Assembly (NCBI GenBank): GCA_932294295.1 | Contig: OW028573.1 | Span: 55,826,829 to 55,890,828, forward strand | DNA: 64,000 nucleotides | Direction of reading: 5' to 3' | Source: Alitta virens | Taxonomy: Eukaryota > Annelida > Polychaeta > Phyllodocida > Nereididae | Shown here: in pieces, positions 22,741 to 43,200 of the stretch | How positions within the stretch are numbered: the first letter of the stretch is position 1 | Layout: every line of letters begins with the position of its first letter | The notes under the pieces: model-generated | The model's database searches: none | What the model was told of the DNA's origin: nothing | What the model saw: only the letters and a program-made list of their open reading frames with translations | Program-made: the position numbers and the translations under genes

Positions 22741-24900
22741 TGAAACAATACCTGTATGTTCACGCGTGTCGTTGTGTTTATACCTACAGCAGTTGGTCAC
22801 AGCAAGTTTATATTTATCACATCTTTAATAAATTCAGGGATAATTCTTTAGCATAAGCAGCTGGGCATTACTATGATTAGTCAAAACTGGCCATGTGGTC
22901 AGTCATTCTATAGACACAGTCAAAATGCCTGAAGTCAGAAAAAAGGCCAATAGAAATTCCGGTCTAAAACGTCAGCTGCTTTGACTAATCTTCTACTCAA
23001 AGATATATGTTTTTCAGTGTGCATACAAATAAAAAGAAGAAAAAAAAACAAAACAAACGTGCATGACATCCTAGGAAAATCACTCCATACAACTGTCCGT
23101 TGTTTGACAAGCAGAAGTCAGCGGTGTCCATTATGGTCATTTGGAGCATCTCAAATTTCTGCTGATGCAGCTGACCTGTAACATGATGCAAGCCTCTCTC
23201 TATCGCATCTTTTGATCAAGGCTCATCACCTGAGATTCACCGCATCAGCTCTGTTGATGAAAAAGCAACCAGCATCCTCCGCCATCATCTCAAATTAAAG
23301 CGAGTAATTATCTCAGCAGTGCAGGGTTAAATCCTCCTACACAAAGGCCAAGTAAAAAAAAAAGGGGTGGGGTGGGTGGTCATTTGGTGATGGGAAAACT
23401 TGGGTTAATAATCTTTAGGCAAAATTTGTTTGTAAAGAAATCCTAATATTTTCTTAAAAGCCAAGCAGTATTCAAAAGAGTAAAAAGCATCAAGGCAGGT
23501 GACTCTGTTTATGATAAATTCTCATAAATTACTATAACAGAAGTCAACTGCTAAATTCATTGATCTCTACATTTTTACTTATATAATATATTATATCTTC
23601 CCGCGATGAATTCTCGATGAAACCCTGTTATTTAAATTGAAAATTGCTTCAATATAAGAAGATTTTTAGACGATTTTCTCAATCACTTTTTATGCATTCC
23701 TGTTGCTCCCCCACCCTTCGTATGGGAAGGTTGCATCTAATCCAATATCAAGGGGATTGTGTAGGGCTTATGTTTTAACCCCCTGCAAACAATCACACCT
23801 GAGCTAAAAGGGGTGAATTTGGTGCCCAGTGGTTCAGGTGCCCTGTGGTACAGATTGACACATGAGAAGATAATCGGCCAGACTCGTGTTGGAGACAATG
23901 GAGAGTGGAGAAAGTGACAGGCCAACAGCTGATTCGGAAAAATGCCCAAAAAAGAGAATAAGGCCTGTCCAAAAAGATCGGGTGTCGCTTAAACAATGAA
24001 TTACTGTTAAATGTAAACAGATGTGTACTTGAAACAAAGGAATAAGAAAAAGAGACAAAGGTAAGTAAAGAAGTGAGATCCTATTTGTGACAGGATTTAT
24101 AAGAATGGAGAATTGCAGGAATTCAGCCGCGGAGAAAAATATATATTGTATACTGTTTATTGATAGAAAGAAAAGACACAAGTTTATCATCGCAATTTTG
24201 CATTTGTTTTACATGTTAAATTATAATACTTACAAGAGCTGTCAGCATGGTAGGTTGAAGCAACTTATATTCCTTCTTCACATGTCTTCGACAGAAACAA
24301 AAAAAACCCCCCATAAAAGACATACATTTTGATTTTTTTTTTAATTTGGTGCCTACATAGAAAGGTTACATGAGACATCGAGTTCCTGTCTTGCCATTGC
24401 TTTATTAGTTTTCTTGCACTTAGCATAAAAGTAACAAAAAGTTCAAATTGAACATTAAAAGCTCACGAGAAAATCAATTGAAAAAGAGGCAACTGACATC
24501 ACGAAGATGGATAAACTCCTAAATACGAGAATCTGTTTGTTCTCTTATTGTTCGTTTTAGAATTAGCATCATTGATCAATTGAAAGGGATCCGCATCTTT
24601 TGCTTCAGCAACAATTAAGAACTTGCATCTGTGTCTCACACGCGATCTTTATGGACCGGTTGGTGCTGCCCTCTCTCGGTGCGGTACTCGCAAGAAACTT
24701 TCACTGCGAATGACAGCAGTTGGCATGTGTAATATGGTAGTATCACATTCATTATTAAACAATTGATAAAATTAAAGGTTCTGGTCATACACTGTAATTT
24801 GTTGTTTCTTTGAATTAACATGAGAAAATACGTTTTAGAAAAAGGATATATATATAGGCATAACACCCTTTCTGTCGAAATCGGAAAAAAGTTAATCTCA
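22741..24900. other. Intergenic DNA, no gene seen
   Basis: AT-rich, with short overlapping frames on the minus strand at 23737-24190 that lack domains. A TGCGAATGACAGCAG motif at 24704-24718 recurs at 24910 and 25822. Confidence 0.35.
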
Positions 24901-24908
24901 TGGTTTCC

Positions 24909-25858
24909 CTGCGGATGACAGCAGAATTGGTCATCTATAGTATTACCAAAATAAAATACATTTTGCCCAAGTATTAATTGCACGTTACCAAAGAAAGGAA
25001 ATTAATGTTACTAACCTGTCCATTTGTCAGTAATGTATCACGTGAAAAATAATCTAACCATGGTGATTTTCTACGACATTTCATATATATATATATAATT
25101 TTTATTGACAGTAAAATATCATCCATGATATATATGTCATAAATAAAATAAAGAACAGATAATACAGAAATAAAGAAAATACAGAAATGTTCAAATAAAA
25201 TTTGTAAACTAGATATGCTATACTAGTAACGCGGTTCCAGCCCCCAAACTTAATTTTTTTATCATTTTTCTTTTTTTTAAAATAATGTTTATAGTAACAT
25301 CTATGTAAATCTACTGTACAGTGTCAGAAGATGGAGAACATATAACTCACATATCAATATCAATTAAGAATTTTCCCAGGCACCTCAGTAGCTCAGATTC
25401 CTTTGAGCACATGATAGATATAAATTTATTGGTTTCATTCATTATGTCAAAATCATATATGTAAACTCTAGCTAGATCAAACAGTCGTAGGCGCAGTAAT
25501 GTGTTATTTGGACATAATTATTATTATTAATGAGTGTATCTCATCCTCAACTTCATTTAAGTTACATTTCGCACATAGTCTCTCTTCTACAGGTATTAAT
25601 GGTCTTTCATGTCTACCTGTTTCTATACGAAGGTTATGGGAACTGGTTCTGAATCTAGCTATTTTATTATAAGTTTTTCTACCCAAGTTTAACAGAAGGT
25701 ATGATTCAATTCTATAATCTGGTTTGATGAGTTTATATGTTCTAAGTTTTGGTTGCTGGATAGAGTCAAATATTTTTGCCAATAGGTACTCTTGCGTTTT
25801 AGTGTATATGTTTACTGCATAGCGGATGACAGCGTATATATTTGGGTGTCATCCGCAG
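24909..25858. repeat. Possible MITE bounded by CTGCGGATGACA inverted ends
   Basis: CTGCGGATGACA at 24909-24920 and TGTCATCCGCAG at 25847-25858 form a 12 bp perfect inverted pair about 950 bp apart. A further GCGGATGACA at 25822-25831 makes a short hairpin with the right end. A LINE fragment lies between them. The same word occurs near 41.5 kb. Whether this is one element or scattered motifs is unclear. Confidence 0.4.
25083..25790 (-). mobile_element. 3' end of a LINE (C-terminal fragment)
   Basis: Minus-strand frame 25782-25504 reads FRTSSHNLRIETGRHE, then ERLCAKCNLNEVEDEIHSL. The CxxC and EDEIH segment is the usual C-terminal zinc-knuckle region after the RT of many invertebrate non-LTR elements. 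After a frameshift it continues with LFDLARVYIYDFD and NKFISIMCSKESELLRCLGK, then a UTR ending in CAATAAAAATTATATATATA. It is 5'-truncated, with no RT core. Confidence 0.7.
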
Positions 25859-25859
25859 G

Positions 25860-32952
<7,093 letters not shown>

Positions 32953-33178
32953 AGATTGTCTGTTTCAGACGAATGATTGTTTAGCTGGCGTCCATCCAAA
33001 ATTTTGTTTGAAATCAGCCCAGATATTGTTTGGCCTCAGACATTGAATTGTTTAAGCTAACCAACATCATTGTGTGAACTAAACAACCATTGTCTATAGA
33101 CAAACAATATCTTGCTGATTTTAAACACAATTTTGGATGGACACAAGCTAAACAATAATTTTTCTGGAACAGACAATT
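32953..33178. mobile_element. Foldback element
   Basis: Arms 32953-33032 and 33101-33178 are reverse complements at about 80-85%, including TTGTTTAGC, GTCCATCCAAAATT and AGATATTGTTTG, around a 68 bp loop. No coding capacity. It is a small MITE-type hairpin. Confidence 0.7.
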
Positions 33179-34658
33179 TTTCTGGTCATAATGCTGTGAA
33201 GTTGGCTTGGTGCACAGTGCATGCACAGTGTCTTTCTGTGTGTTTTTTGAAGAGAGAGATTGTAAGACCCAACATTTCACGCCACTTTGTGTTGTTTTTA
33301 TCCTCCACAAGGACTAATTACCAAACGCCATTAAGCAGCGTACCTTTGATACCATGACTCAGGAGTCTCCGGTCTAAAGGATGAAAGGAAGAGCATCTGA
33401 GGAGGCGAGCAGACTTAACAAGATTTTCTCACTTGCTTCAATAATACGTCTGACAGACAGCAAACAATGCTAAGGCAAAGGCAAATGCTTTTCAGGAAGA
33501 GAGCAGAATTGTTTAGAGGTTAATCAGGTGATGGAGAGACGTCTCTAGCAGATGCTGATGCAGAATAAGCCGCATCTTCATCACACGATACTGCTGCAGA
33601 GTGTCAGAGAAGTGTCAAAAGGAGCACAAGATCTGGTGGCCGTCTTAGGAAGGTGCAGGGTTTGACGCGAGGTCAGAGTTCATCACAGGTTGCAGTGCCC
33701 GGGGGATCCTGCCTCCCTGCGCCTCCGCTAATGCCAGGCCACAAAGTCAGCCAGTAAATTGAGTTTGGCAAAGTCGCCATGTAATCGTGGAGAAGAGCGC
33801 AGGTCGGCGAGTATGGCTAACGCCCTTGCGGATCCCCTTGCTTGCTCCTTCGTGCACCGTCGGGTCATCATGGGATCTGACGGTCCGTCTTAAAAGCCAT
33901 TGCAGGGCGAGGCACCGGACCTTCCGTCAGACGCATGACGTTGCCTTTTAGCGGCCATGTCACACTAAATGTCCGTCTTGCGTGTTGTTGTTCGTGCCAT
34001 AAGTGTGCACCAATTTAATCAGAAGAGAGAAGGACAAAGATGGACAGTCACAGACAGAAAGTGGCACAGATAGACTACAATGACAGACAGACAGAAACTG
34101 AATAAGATGGGACACTGATTGAGAAAACGTCTCGAAGATAGGCAGAGGGAGGGTGAGTGGGATTGGGGAAATAAAGAGGAAAGGAGTTTGTACCTTTAAT
34201 GGGATTGGGTCTAACCCTCTGCTGTGATATCATAGAGCGTTGTGGCTTGTAATTAATGCTCTGCTCTAAGCCCTGACAATGGTTGAATGGGCGGACGTTA
34301 TGAGCTGTTGCTGAGCCCGTTTGGGTCTGAGCATCAAAGGTTGCAAGGAGTTGAGAAGGAGCTTAAGCCCACATCAGAAACAGCTAAATGCTCCCCTCCA
34401 TGTCTCCCCTTCCCTTGTTTGCCCTATCAAATATCATGGGCGTTAAGACGATTTCAGCAGCCAGCCCCACACCTAATCTCCCAGAGGTAAATTTGATTGT
34501 GTGGCTGTGGTTGAAACGCCTTAAAATTTCTCCCCAGTCGTCAAGTTTACAATCATCTGGGGAGTATTAGAGGCAAAACAAAGAATGAGTCGCCTCGGTG
34601 TGATCACTGATCTCTTTTTCGTTTGAGAAATCAAAACCATTTCAATTATGGAAATGGC
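33179..34658. other. Intergenic, candidate regulatory block 33650-34020
   Basis: The 33650-34020 part is CpG-bearing and GC-richer than its surroundings; 34190-34560 has TAATTAATGC and other homeodomain-type words. No coding exon identified. Confidence 0.3.
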
Positions 34659-35084
34659 CTACTTCTCGGATTGTAGGCTTTGACGACGCATGGCACGAGG
34701 CAGCTCATGCCAAGATCCAGAATACTCCACCATTTTTCTCAGGAATATATCAACCACAGCCATTAATGTCATGCATGTAACATGATTTGTTATTTCTGTT
34801 GGAAAAAAGTTTAGTTTTACGAGTATAACATCTAAAGCCTGGAGCAGAAATTCAGCCAGTTGCTTGGAGGGTCCGCAAGAGGTCGCCACTAGTCCACGAA
34901 ATTGAAGTTTAGTTGAACGGGAAGGAAACGGGTTTAAAGTGCAAACCACATGCATATTGATGAAAAAGTCGAAAACAGTGCTAAGACTTGGAGTATTTAG
35001 AGCTCTTTTATCCGAGCATTGGGTTAAGTTTTTCAGAATAACCAAAAAAAGGAGGCATATAAAGGCTTGTTGAAGTGCATGCAA
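34659..35084 (-). pseudogene. Possible Penelope-like reverse transcriptase fragment
   Basis: The minus frame contains FRGLVATSCGPSKQLAEFL, which resembles the conserved RPIVSxCGxPT-x-hydrophobic segment of Penelope-type and related RTs, followed by LQALDVILVKLNFFPTEITN in the place of the usual PLVxxIPSYIKDT segment. No YxDD box is visible and the frame is short. Weak call. Confidence 0.3.
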
Positions 35085-37063
35085 CTGCTGATAAATAGCA
35101 TTATGATGATTGGAGACAGATCAAAGAGACAGAAAGCAGCAAAGAGCAGGGAATGGCGATTAGCCTCAGCATCTGGGGGCTACGTATGCAGCATTAGGAT
35201 GCTGAGAGGGATGCGGATCGAACTATGTCGCCCATGGCAACCAACTTGCTCAGATGCTTCACTCAGCCTCCCTCTTCTTAGCACGAACAATTTCTCAGAT
35301 TTATGGCAATATCATGCAAAACAAGAAGAGAGGAGACTTAATGAGCACATCACTCAATGTGGAGTATGTAGTAAATAACAAATCAATTGGACCACAAAGA
35401 ACTTGCAAGATAATTCTACTTTACTCTTAATCCAGGCTTGCAAACCCGACATGTGCGAAAAGTACACGAAAATATCTCAGTAGAAGGGTAAAGTGACAGC
35501 AGCAATCACGTTGGACTTTTTTTTACGAACTTTTTATAAACTTTTCACTAACTTTCGACATTCTGACTGAGTCTTTACTCACTGACTCTAAGTAAGTCAG
35601 TTTTTAGCCAGCCTTAGCCCATGTAAGATACATTTATTTAGTTATTACGAATAGCTTCTTGGTCCAAAAATTCCTCTTTATATGACATTGAATGACTAAG
35701 TTGTAATATACAGCTAGCTGAAGTTTTAGTGAAGATGGTTATGGGTCAGCAATTCTAGATACATTGTATTGTCAAAATGTCACTCATGAAAAACATTTCT
35801 GATGTACATGAAATATGCATGGTACGCTTGTTAATTACACAGGTTCCTGGTTAACATAGATTGTTGACAAGTGAGCTTTGTCTGCAGGAATGCACCATAT
35901 TGCTTTTTAGTGCATCTCAGTGCAACTTAAGTGTTTGAGAAGGGACAAAGAGGGACAAAGAAGAGACGAAATGAGAAAAGAGAGGAAAAGAAGGGATGAA
36001 TAGAGGAGCAAGAGGGATCAGTGGACCAGTCAAGCAGGCAATCCCCTCCCAATATTTGTCTTTCTCTTGACTGGTCTCATAACAGCAAACTGATGAAGTG
36101 AAAAGATGGAGGGGTAAGTTTGGGTGCAGCTATGAAGCTTGCCAGTTTTGGGAGGCAATTTCTGTTGCGGGGACTGACAGTGCAGATGGAGCAGTTATAG
36201 TGCTGTGGTGGGGGGTAGGGGGTGAAGGGGGATGGCACTGCCCCCTTGCCCTGTCTGCCCAGCTGCACCCTGCTCTCCTGTCGCCTAAGGAAATATTCTA
36301 GGACCGTATTAGAAGTGAGCAGCTTCCCCAGCACCCTGCTTGGGTTTTAAGATTCAATTAATCTGGTCCTGCTGACAGAGCGTCAATGAAAGTTTTTAGC
36401 GCGTCCAGCTTTCATCTTTTCATTCCTGCAGATTGCCAGAGGCGGAAAATATGGCGAACTGTGAGGTCTATAGACTAGTAGAGTTCCTGCCACAGTTACA
36501 GACCTCACGATACAATCACACAAAGACCCCAAGCCCCCCTCCCTCCCCCCGTGCCCCCAAAGCAACCACAGTTGTCCCAGGCTCTCTAATTAAGCAACAA
36601 CATCGGCCTAATTGCCTCTAATTGAAATTCATATGAAGCCTGAAAAATTATAGCATCTGCCAATTTACAAACAACCACAATCATTATAACTGTGGTTTTT
36701 AATGTAACCGTTCAACACATTTAATCCATTGGAATCTAACAGATTCTATATCCACAAAGTAAAACCACATTTAATGTAAGGTCACAATGTTTCTCATAAT
36801 AATACATGTATTAGGAACCACACAGCTGCCAAAAAAAAAGAAGATATAAATATGTAATTTTCCCCCCAATGTTAATGGCTATATGTGTGTATTAGTAACT
36901 GTACGTATGTCAAGTAAATCACAAAATCATTGCAGGAATCAAAGTTCGTAGCATATCCTTTCAGTCAGTTGTGCAGGTTATTTCTTCGTGGGTATTTGGT
37001 GGACAGTGGATATAAGTAATCATTCCGTTGCATGCATCTAAACCGAAAGATTGATGTCATCAG
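35085..37063. other. Intergenic, 3' flank of the six-exon gene
   Basis: No gene seen. A CpG-poor, C-rich block at 36100-36640 has frames on both strands without domains. Confidence 0.3.
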
Positions 37064-37069
37064 TTTATT
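37064..37069 (-). terminator. Poly(A) signal of the six-exon gene
   Basis: AATAAA on the minus strand, about 170 nt after the stop codon at 37238. Confidence 0.5.
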
Positions 37070-37237
37070 GCACGAAGTTCTGACTGAAGATCAGGTTACA
37101 CTGATTTATCGTTGTCAACGATTTTGATGTAAATCAGTTAAAATCCAATTCAAACATATTGACATTTGTGTATAAAAAAATATATCCATTTGGTCGATGT
37201 GTTTCCTTTTCTTGTGTACTGCTTGTTTATCGCTCAC

Positions 37238-40200
37238 TCATAAAGTAGTTTCCTGCACAACATCAAAGACTGTGCCATGAAGTGCTAGAAGAACGATGTA
37301 AATCTCCGGAAGTAGGACAAAGTCAGTGCACTCCATCCTGTAGGTCAGTTCATCAGCTGTCCTCCGCACTTGGAGCAGTCCTAACTTCTCAAGGAGATCC
37401 ACCTTGGATCCCCACACCGGACGGGAGTGGCTGTCTCGCCCGAACAAGGTCATCCGGATCTTAAAATAAAAATGAAACAGTTTAATAAAATTTAGAAATG
37501 TAATGTTTTGATTAACAAGACAATGCAAAATTATTATAACTGTTTTTCATACATCAGAGAAGACGTTATATGAGGAGCACCAGTCACCATCAGAACACCA
37601 TCTCTCATCACAGAATATCTTTGATCAAGTGAGATTTCACTAATGTTGTATATGACTGACCCCCTATATTATTTTTTGGCAAGGAAGATTTACCATATAG
37701 TTAGATCTTTTTAACTTAGTATACATTTTAGTCAATTTTATGACTGACGTGTTTTTTTACTAAGACCTTCTAAGTCATTGTGACTTAGGACATGCACTGT
37801 ATTACTACAGAAAGTTGACTAACCTGTTATTAAAAAATGGCTATAGTTGGTCAGTCATTCTAGATAGTTAAAATTAGTGGAAAATGTATAAGAGGTTAGC
37901 CAAAGAGTCTAATCAGTTAGCTGCTTTGACCAACAATATTGATTAGAACAGTGTTATGCAAATGGCACACTTAAAATTTTTTTTTTTAAATATCTTCATG
38001 AGATATGATACTATGAATCTAATGAACATAATGGTAAATTTCTTTAACTTTTTTTTCTCGTGATAATAGCAATATGGCAAAATATCACGCCATTCCTTTA
38101 ATACATATGTATGTATATCAGGACATACACTGCACGGTGCAGAATGAAAAGTTACCAGCCATGTAGGTAGACCTCTGGGGTCATATTTTGTCAGGTCCAT
38201 GGATGAACTTTGTATCTATACATCGTGCAATTCTGAATGAAAAGAAGTTACCAAGGATTGGGCATATGAAACAAGAAATGGCCACAGGGCTGTGATTAAT
38301 TTTGTCATAAGGCTTTTATTTCTCTAACTTATTTCCTGAGGTGAGAACAGAGTCACCTGAACTTTGAAATTCAGTTTTTCATTGCAGGGACAAGTGGAGC
38401 TGGTGACAGGGCAGAAGTTGACTAGGTGGAAATATCGAATTGTAGCCTGAAGAAAAGAAAATATTAGGTTGCATTTGAGTGGTGTGTTTGTGAGTAAAAT
38501 TGCAAATGAGGACAGGGATGAGGGATGGGGATACTGATCGCGTCATTAGTGACAAAAGGGGAACATCTCTGGTTGACGTGGCAACCTCTGGGCAGACATT
38601 CGATATGGTGACGGGCGACGCTCAGGAGTTGGCGAGTAGAACATTGCGCTGCTCGCAAGAGTTCGTGAAAATACACCTTTGCTGACTCTGTGCCTAAAAT
38701 ATGCTAGTTTACCAGGATTTTCATTCTTGATTAGGCTAACATTCTTAATGAGGCCTGCATAAGATTAATTAATGCACAAGTTGCCAAAAGTATGACAGGA
38801 CTGATACTTTCTTTTCTGATGTGTGTTAGGATTGGTGAGACAGTTTAATTAGCAGTGGAAAAACCATGGATGACCAAAAAAGTTGGAGGCTACAAAGATT
38901 GCAGTGAAGTTTTTTTTACTTGAGTGACTTTTAGATGGACTTGGGCAAATAACACATACTATTTAAAAGAAAATTCCATAAAAAAATAATTATGGGTAAA
39001 GCCCAATTGTGTGAGTTCATGAGCATTTATAAGTGCATGGCATACCCTAGCCCCAAGTTCCCCAGTCAGCGGCATGGTCATCCAGGGCTAGGCATACCCG
39101 GAACTCAAACAAATGCAATTTTGTGTTCTTCAAAATCCGGAAGAGATGTTTATAACAAGTGCATAGTTCAGCTTGTAGTGTATGCAGGAGTGGCAATCTA
39201 TGCTCTTGAAGTTTTATGCATTGGAGTCAATTAATTAGGCAAAGAAAATTGACAATGGTGCATAATTTTTACATGCACTAGTTTGCTTTTATTATCATTA
39301 TACTGACACAATGCTTGAGCAAGTGTCTGGTATGTTGTGCATACTTGTTCACTAAAAGCATCGAGATTTTGCAAGTTTCTACTAATGCCAACAACACAGA
39401 AGAATAAAGACCTTTTAATCTCTCAGAGTGCAAAATTTAGGCAGTCGGTGAGGCACACAACATCTTCTCAAGTTGCCATACAAGCCATTTATTCAGTTAC
39501 ACTGTTTGCATCCCAACACTTAGCAGGGCTTAGAAGAGGGTAAATGGTAAGGGGTAAAGGGTAAGAAGACTCACCACATTCTTCAAACTGTCGGCATCCT
39601 CTGGTTCCAGGCTGAAGAGCCCTCTCACTTGTTTGTGGTTCAGAGCTGTATTTCCCAAATGCAAAAAGAACAATAAGACATTTCTGTCAAGTCACAGAGA
39701 ACACATTCAAAATATGTTGGTCATTCCAAGTGTTTAAAAATGCGTCATACAGTAGCTCTGGAGTGAGGTGAAACTTGATAACTAACTTCCGAATGTGCAC
39801 ATGGTAAAGCCCATCTTTGCATGCATGTCAATAACTTGTCATTCATGTGTTAATGTGCAACTTACATAGCATGATTAAATTATGCTGCAATGACACATGG
39901 TGCAGTTATGAGCAGACCTGGACTGGTCACCGTCTTAACAGAGAATGAAGGGGGAAAGGGAGACGGGTAATTTATATACACCTAAGTGTTTGCTTCTAGC
40001 AGTGTTTTGATTTGAATTTATTGATGTGTGTGCGTGTGCGATTGTTGGCAAAGCGTACCTGTGAGGCACAAGTTTTGTATGGACGAACAAGCGCCGAACA
40101 ACGCCCTCAAACTCTCTGGCCCTCTTTGCAATTATGCGTCGCTGGCGACGGTGGCAGGGCGAGGGGGGAGAGGCCCCCAGCAACTTCCCAGGCTCCACCG

Positions 40201-43200
40201 CACTTGAATGCACCGTGCCCTGCCCTCCAGCCCCCTTGGCAGCCCCCGGGCCCTCGCAGGTCCCCCCTCCCCCCACCCACACCGGCAGCTGCCCACCGGC
40301 CCTAATGCAATCAAAAGTAATCTAGGACAGGACTTCGCTCGCCGCCCTCTCTCCGCCTTATTACTCCGCACGAGACGACCAATCCACCCAGACACACGGC
40401 AACGTCGTAGGCAGCGTCGTCGACGCTTCTAATGACGCGGAAAACTATTTAGGGGCCATCACAACGACCGATCAAGGATGAACATCAACTCGATTATTAA
40501 TAATCGAATGCGAGGCGCATAATGATGGGGACTACTTTTGATGTCGCAAACTTATTTGGGCCGCGTTAACAAGCGACGTCGGCAGTCAAGCGCGCGTCGC
40601 GGGAGGACGTCTTGTCCCGACGATTGTCGCTAATTTAGGCGGATTCTCTGATTTCCTTTCTGAGTCCATGATCAAAGGAAAACCACGTAAACATATTAGG
40701 CGCAGTCTGGTCTGATTGGGCCCATCTCTTCTTTCGCCAATTATGTCACGTGGCATCAGTCACATGACCAATCTCGATCCCAGACGACGTAAACCCATTA
40801 GCCACCAAACTAGGGCAACTACCTCAACTTCCTGTCAGGAGTGAAACATATTGTCTTCAGTAAAACACATGCAGGTTTACCCCCAATCTAAATACCTTGG
40901 CATTTCGGATAAGCATAGGCATACATATATAGGGTTGACAGTAAAAAGGGTGAAATTTGAAATCTGGAGAACAAATTTATGTCCTCATTCTTCCAAGCAT
41001 TTCATCATTGACAACGCATAAAATTATCCCTCTACCAGACCAGGAATTGTGTTTGTTGTTTTCAGCGCACTAATGTGCGTTTTTATCTTTTGTCTTTCTT
41101 CCTGTCGTCTGCCCCTATTCTCAGTCCACATCATTCTGTTGTTTCACTACTCATTTTGTGGTAATTTTTCAGCCGTTCAGTGTCAAACCTTTTCATGGCC
41201 ATTATTCCATTCATTGCTGATATAATTTATGACCTTACAAAAAGGCAGAGGTGATTGATAAAAACCTCAACTGGAGTTTGCTTTGTGCAATTTCCCCCAC
41301 AGGACACATGTGTTCATAGGACAGTAGCGTTTGATGCGGTGGGCCCGCATTCCCTTCTGCTTCAGCAACAGACCGCTGGAAATCATCAAAGGCTCATATG
41401 ATGCTAAATAATTGTTAACCATAAACTACTTTCATTTAAGTGTATTGGCAGCTGCTATAGGAAGTCCAAGTTGTCATGCTGTTTCAGTATGAAGGTTAAT
41501 TTTCAGTGTCATCCGCAATGTTATACAACAGTCATCCGCAATGTAACTAAAGCCTTCACAACCACATTTAAGTCACTGGAGGCTGCCTTTCATGATCATT
41601 TACAATGAACAGATTAACTAATATGACTTTAAAACATTGGCATTTTCATATTACAGCCAATACCATTGATTAAGATTTTCAGTATCATCCTCAATGAAAC
41701 TATAGCATATGCAAATCTTAGATTTTTTCCCCAGACATAATAATGCACAACAAAGGTGCACCAGTTACATCATAAGTTGTGCAAGTACTATTTAACACTT
41801 GTACTTATGTAAGACGCATGTATATAGTGACACAATTTGCTTTGTCCTGTTTTATTTGTGATCGTATAGCTACTAGTTCAAAAGGAGTCAAAGCCTTGTT
41901 GCATAATATCAAAGATCATGCAGCCCTTGGCCAAGCTAGAAATTGCTCGAGAGCGGAACTGTAAATATGCAAATGTCAGTAGAGAGTTTGGAATTACAGG
42001 AAGGAAAAGAGGAAAAGGAGTGAGATTTATATTTGGAGGCGAGATATGATCACCTGGGGCAGTGTCAGGATCCGCACCTGGGAGGAAAGATCAAAGAGCC
42101 ACTTGATCAAGAAGGAGGCAGTGACCAGCGGGGATCACACAACCCACTTCTTCTATTTACTTATCAAACACTAGATTTTTGGTGCCTCGGTGTAACACAT
42201 GCTGAGGAGTAAGGGGTGTCTACAGCCCTACAAATGGAGCAAGGGGGTAGGGTGTTTATCAGACTGGAGACGGGACACTTTAAAGTCCCCCTAGTCTGCC
42301 TTAGGGAGCACCTGAGAGGCAAGGAAGACAAAGCCAGATTTACTCGCTCTGCAAATCAATTAGACACACAATTTGAAGCACGAGGATCCCTTGATGTGGC
42401 TGAGATGTCGCAAGACTCGGCCAAGCAGCCCCCCAGGAGCCACCGTGGGAGAAAAGCCTCCCGTGCCCCCGGACCCCCCAGCCCCCCTGCTCCCAGGCTC
42501 TTACAAAACCCCCTCTCAGTCCTCTCCAGTCTCTTACAAGACTGTCCTCGGCCCACTTTTCATACGAAATCTATTTAGCTATAAAACATTCCATGGTGTG
42601 TAGGCAGAATAACTATACTAACCATGTGTTTTTATTCTTCCACCAACTATAGTGATATTTATACATAGTAAAAAAAACTATAACACAGGAAGGCAAATAA
42701 ACTATATATGTTAAAGACTGCCGTGGATGCAGAGAAAGAATGAGACAGAAAAGAAAGACAGGGGAGAGATGAAATGAAAGTGTCAGGGGGAGTGAGGGCT
42801 CATTACCCCGGAGAGCAGTGAGCCCCTTGGTTGTTTTGCTTAATTGTTCTCCATCAGAAGACTAATCAAAAGAAAACAAGGTGCGCGGGATTTGTTGGTG
42901 GTCCGCCTGCACAAATATGAACGTATAATAGTATTAGAGAGAGGGCCAGGGGCGCAGCGAGCTTCATTGATCGTGGCTTTATCAATCATTCTTCATAACT
43001 GCTGGCTATGTCCCCTCACAGCAGTGTCAGCGCGGTCAACTGCCTTAAATAAAGCATTAATTATGCGATTAATGCCTCGATCTGCCTCCCCATTAATTTT
43101 TCATTAGGATGCGAAGTGAGTGCTTGCACTGCAAACTACATTTTCACTGCAGTTCTGGTCTCCATCAGGAAAACATAACAAAGTGCAGATCTGGCATTAC

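Noticed and set aside
40012..40432. Several overlapping Pro/Arg-rich frames on both strands
   Set aside because: Explained by high GC in the CpG-rich block; frames conflict and none has splice borders.
42216..42578. 120-codon plus-strand frame ending in Pro-rich sequence
   Set aside because: Opposite to the six-exon gene, in its intron, C-rich composition, no domain or acceptor/donor.
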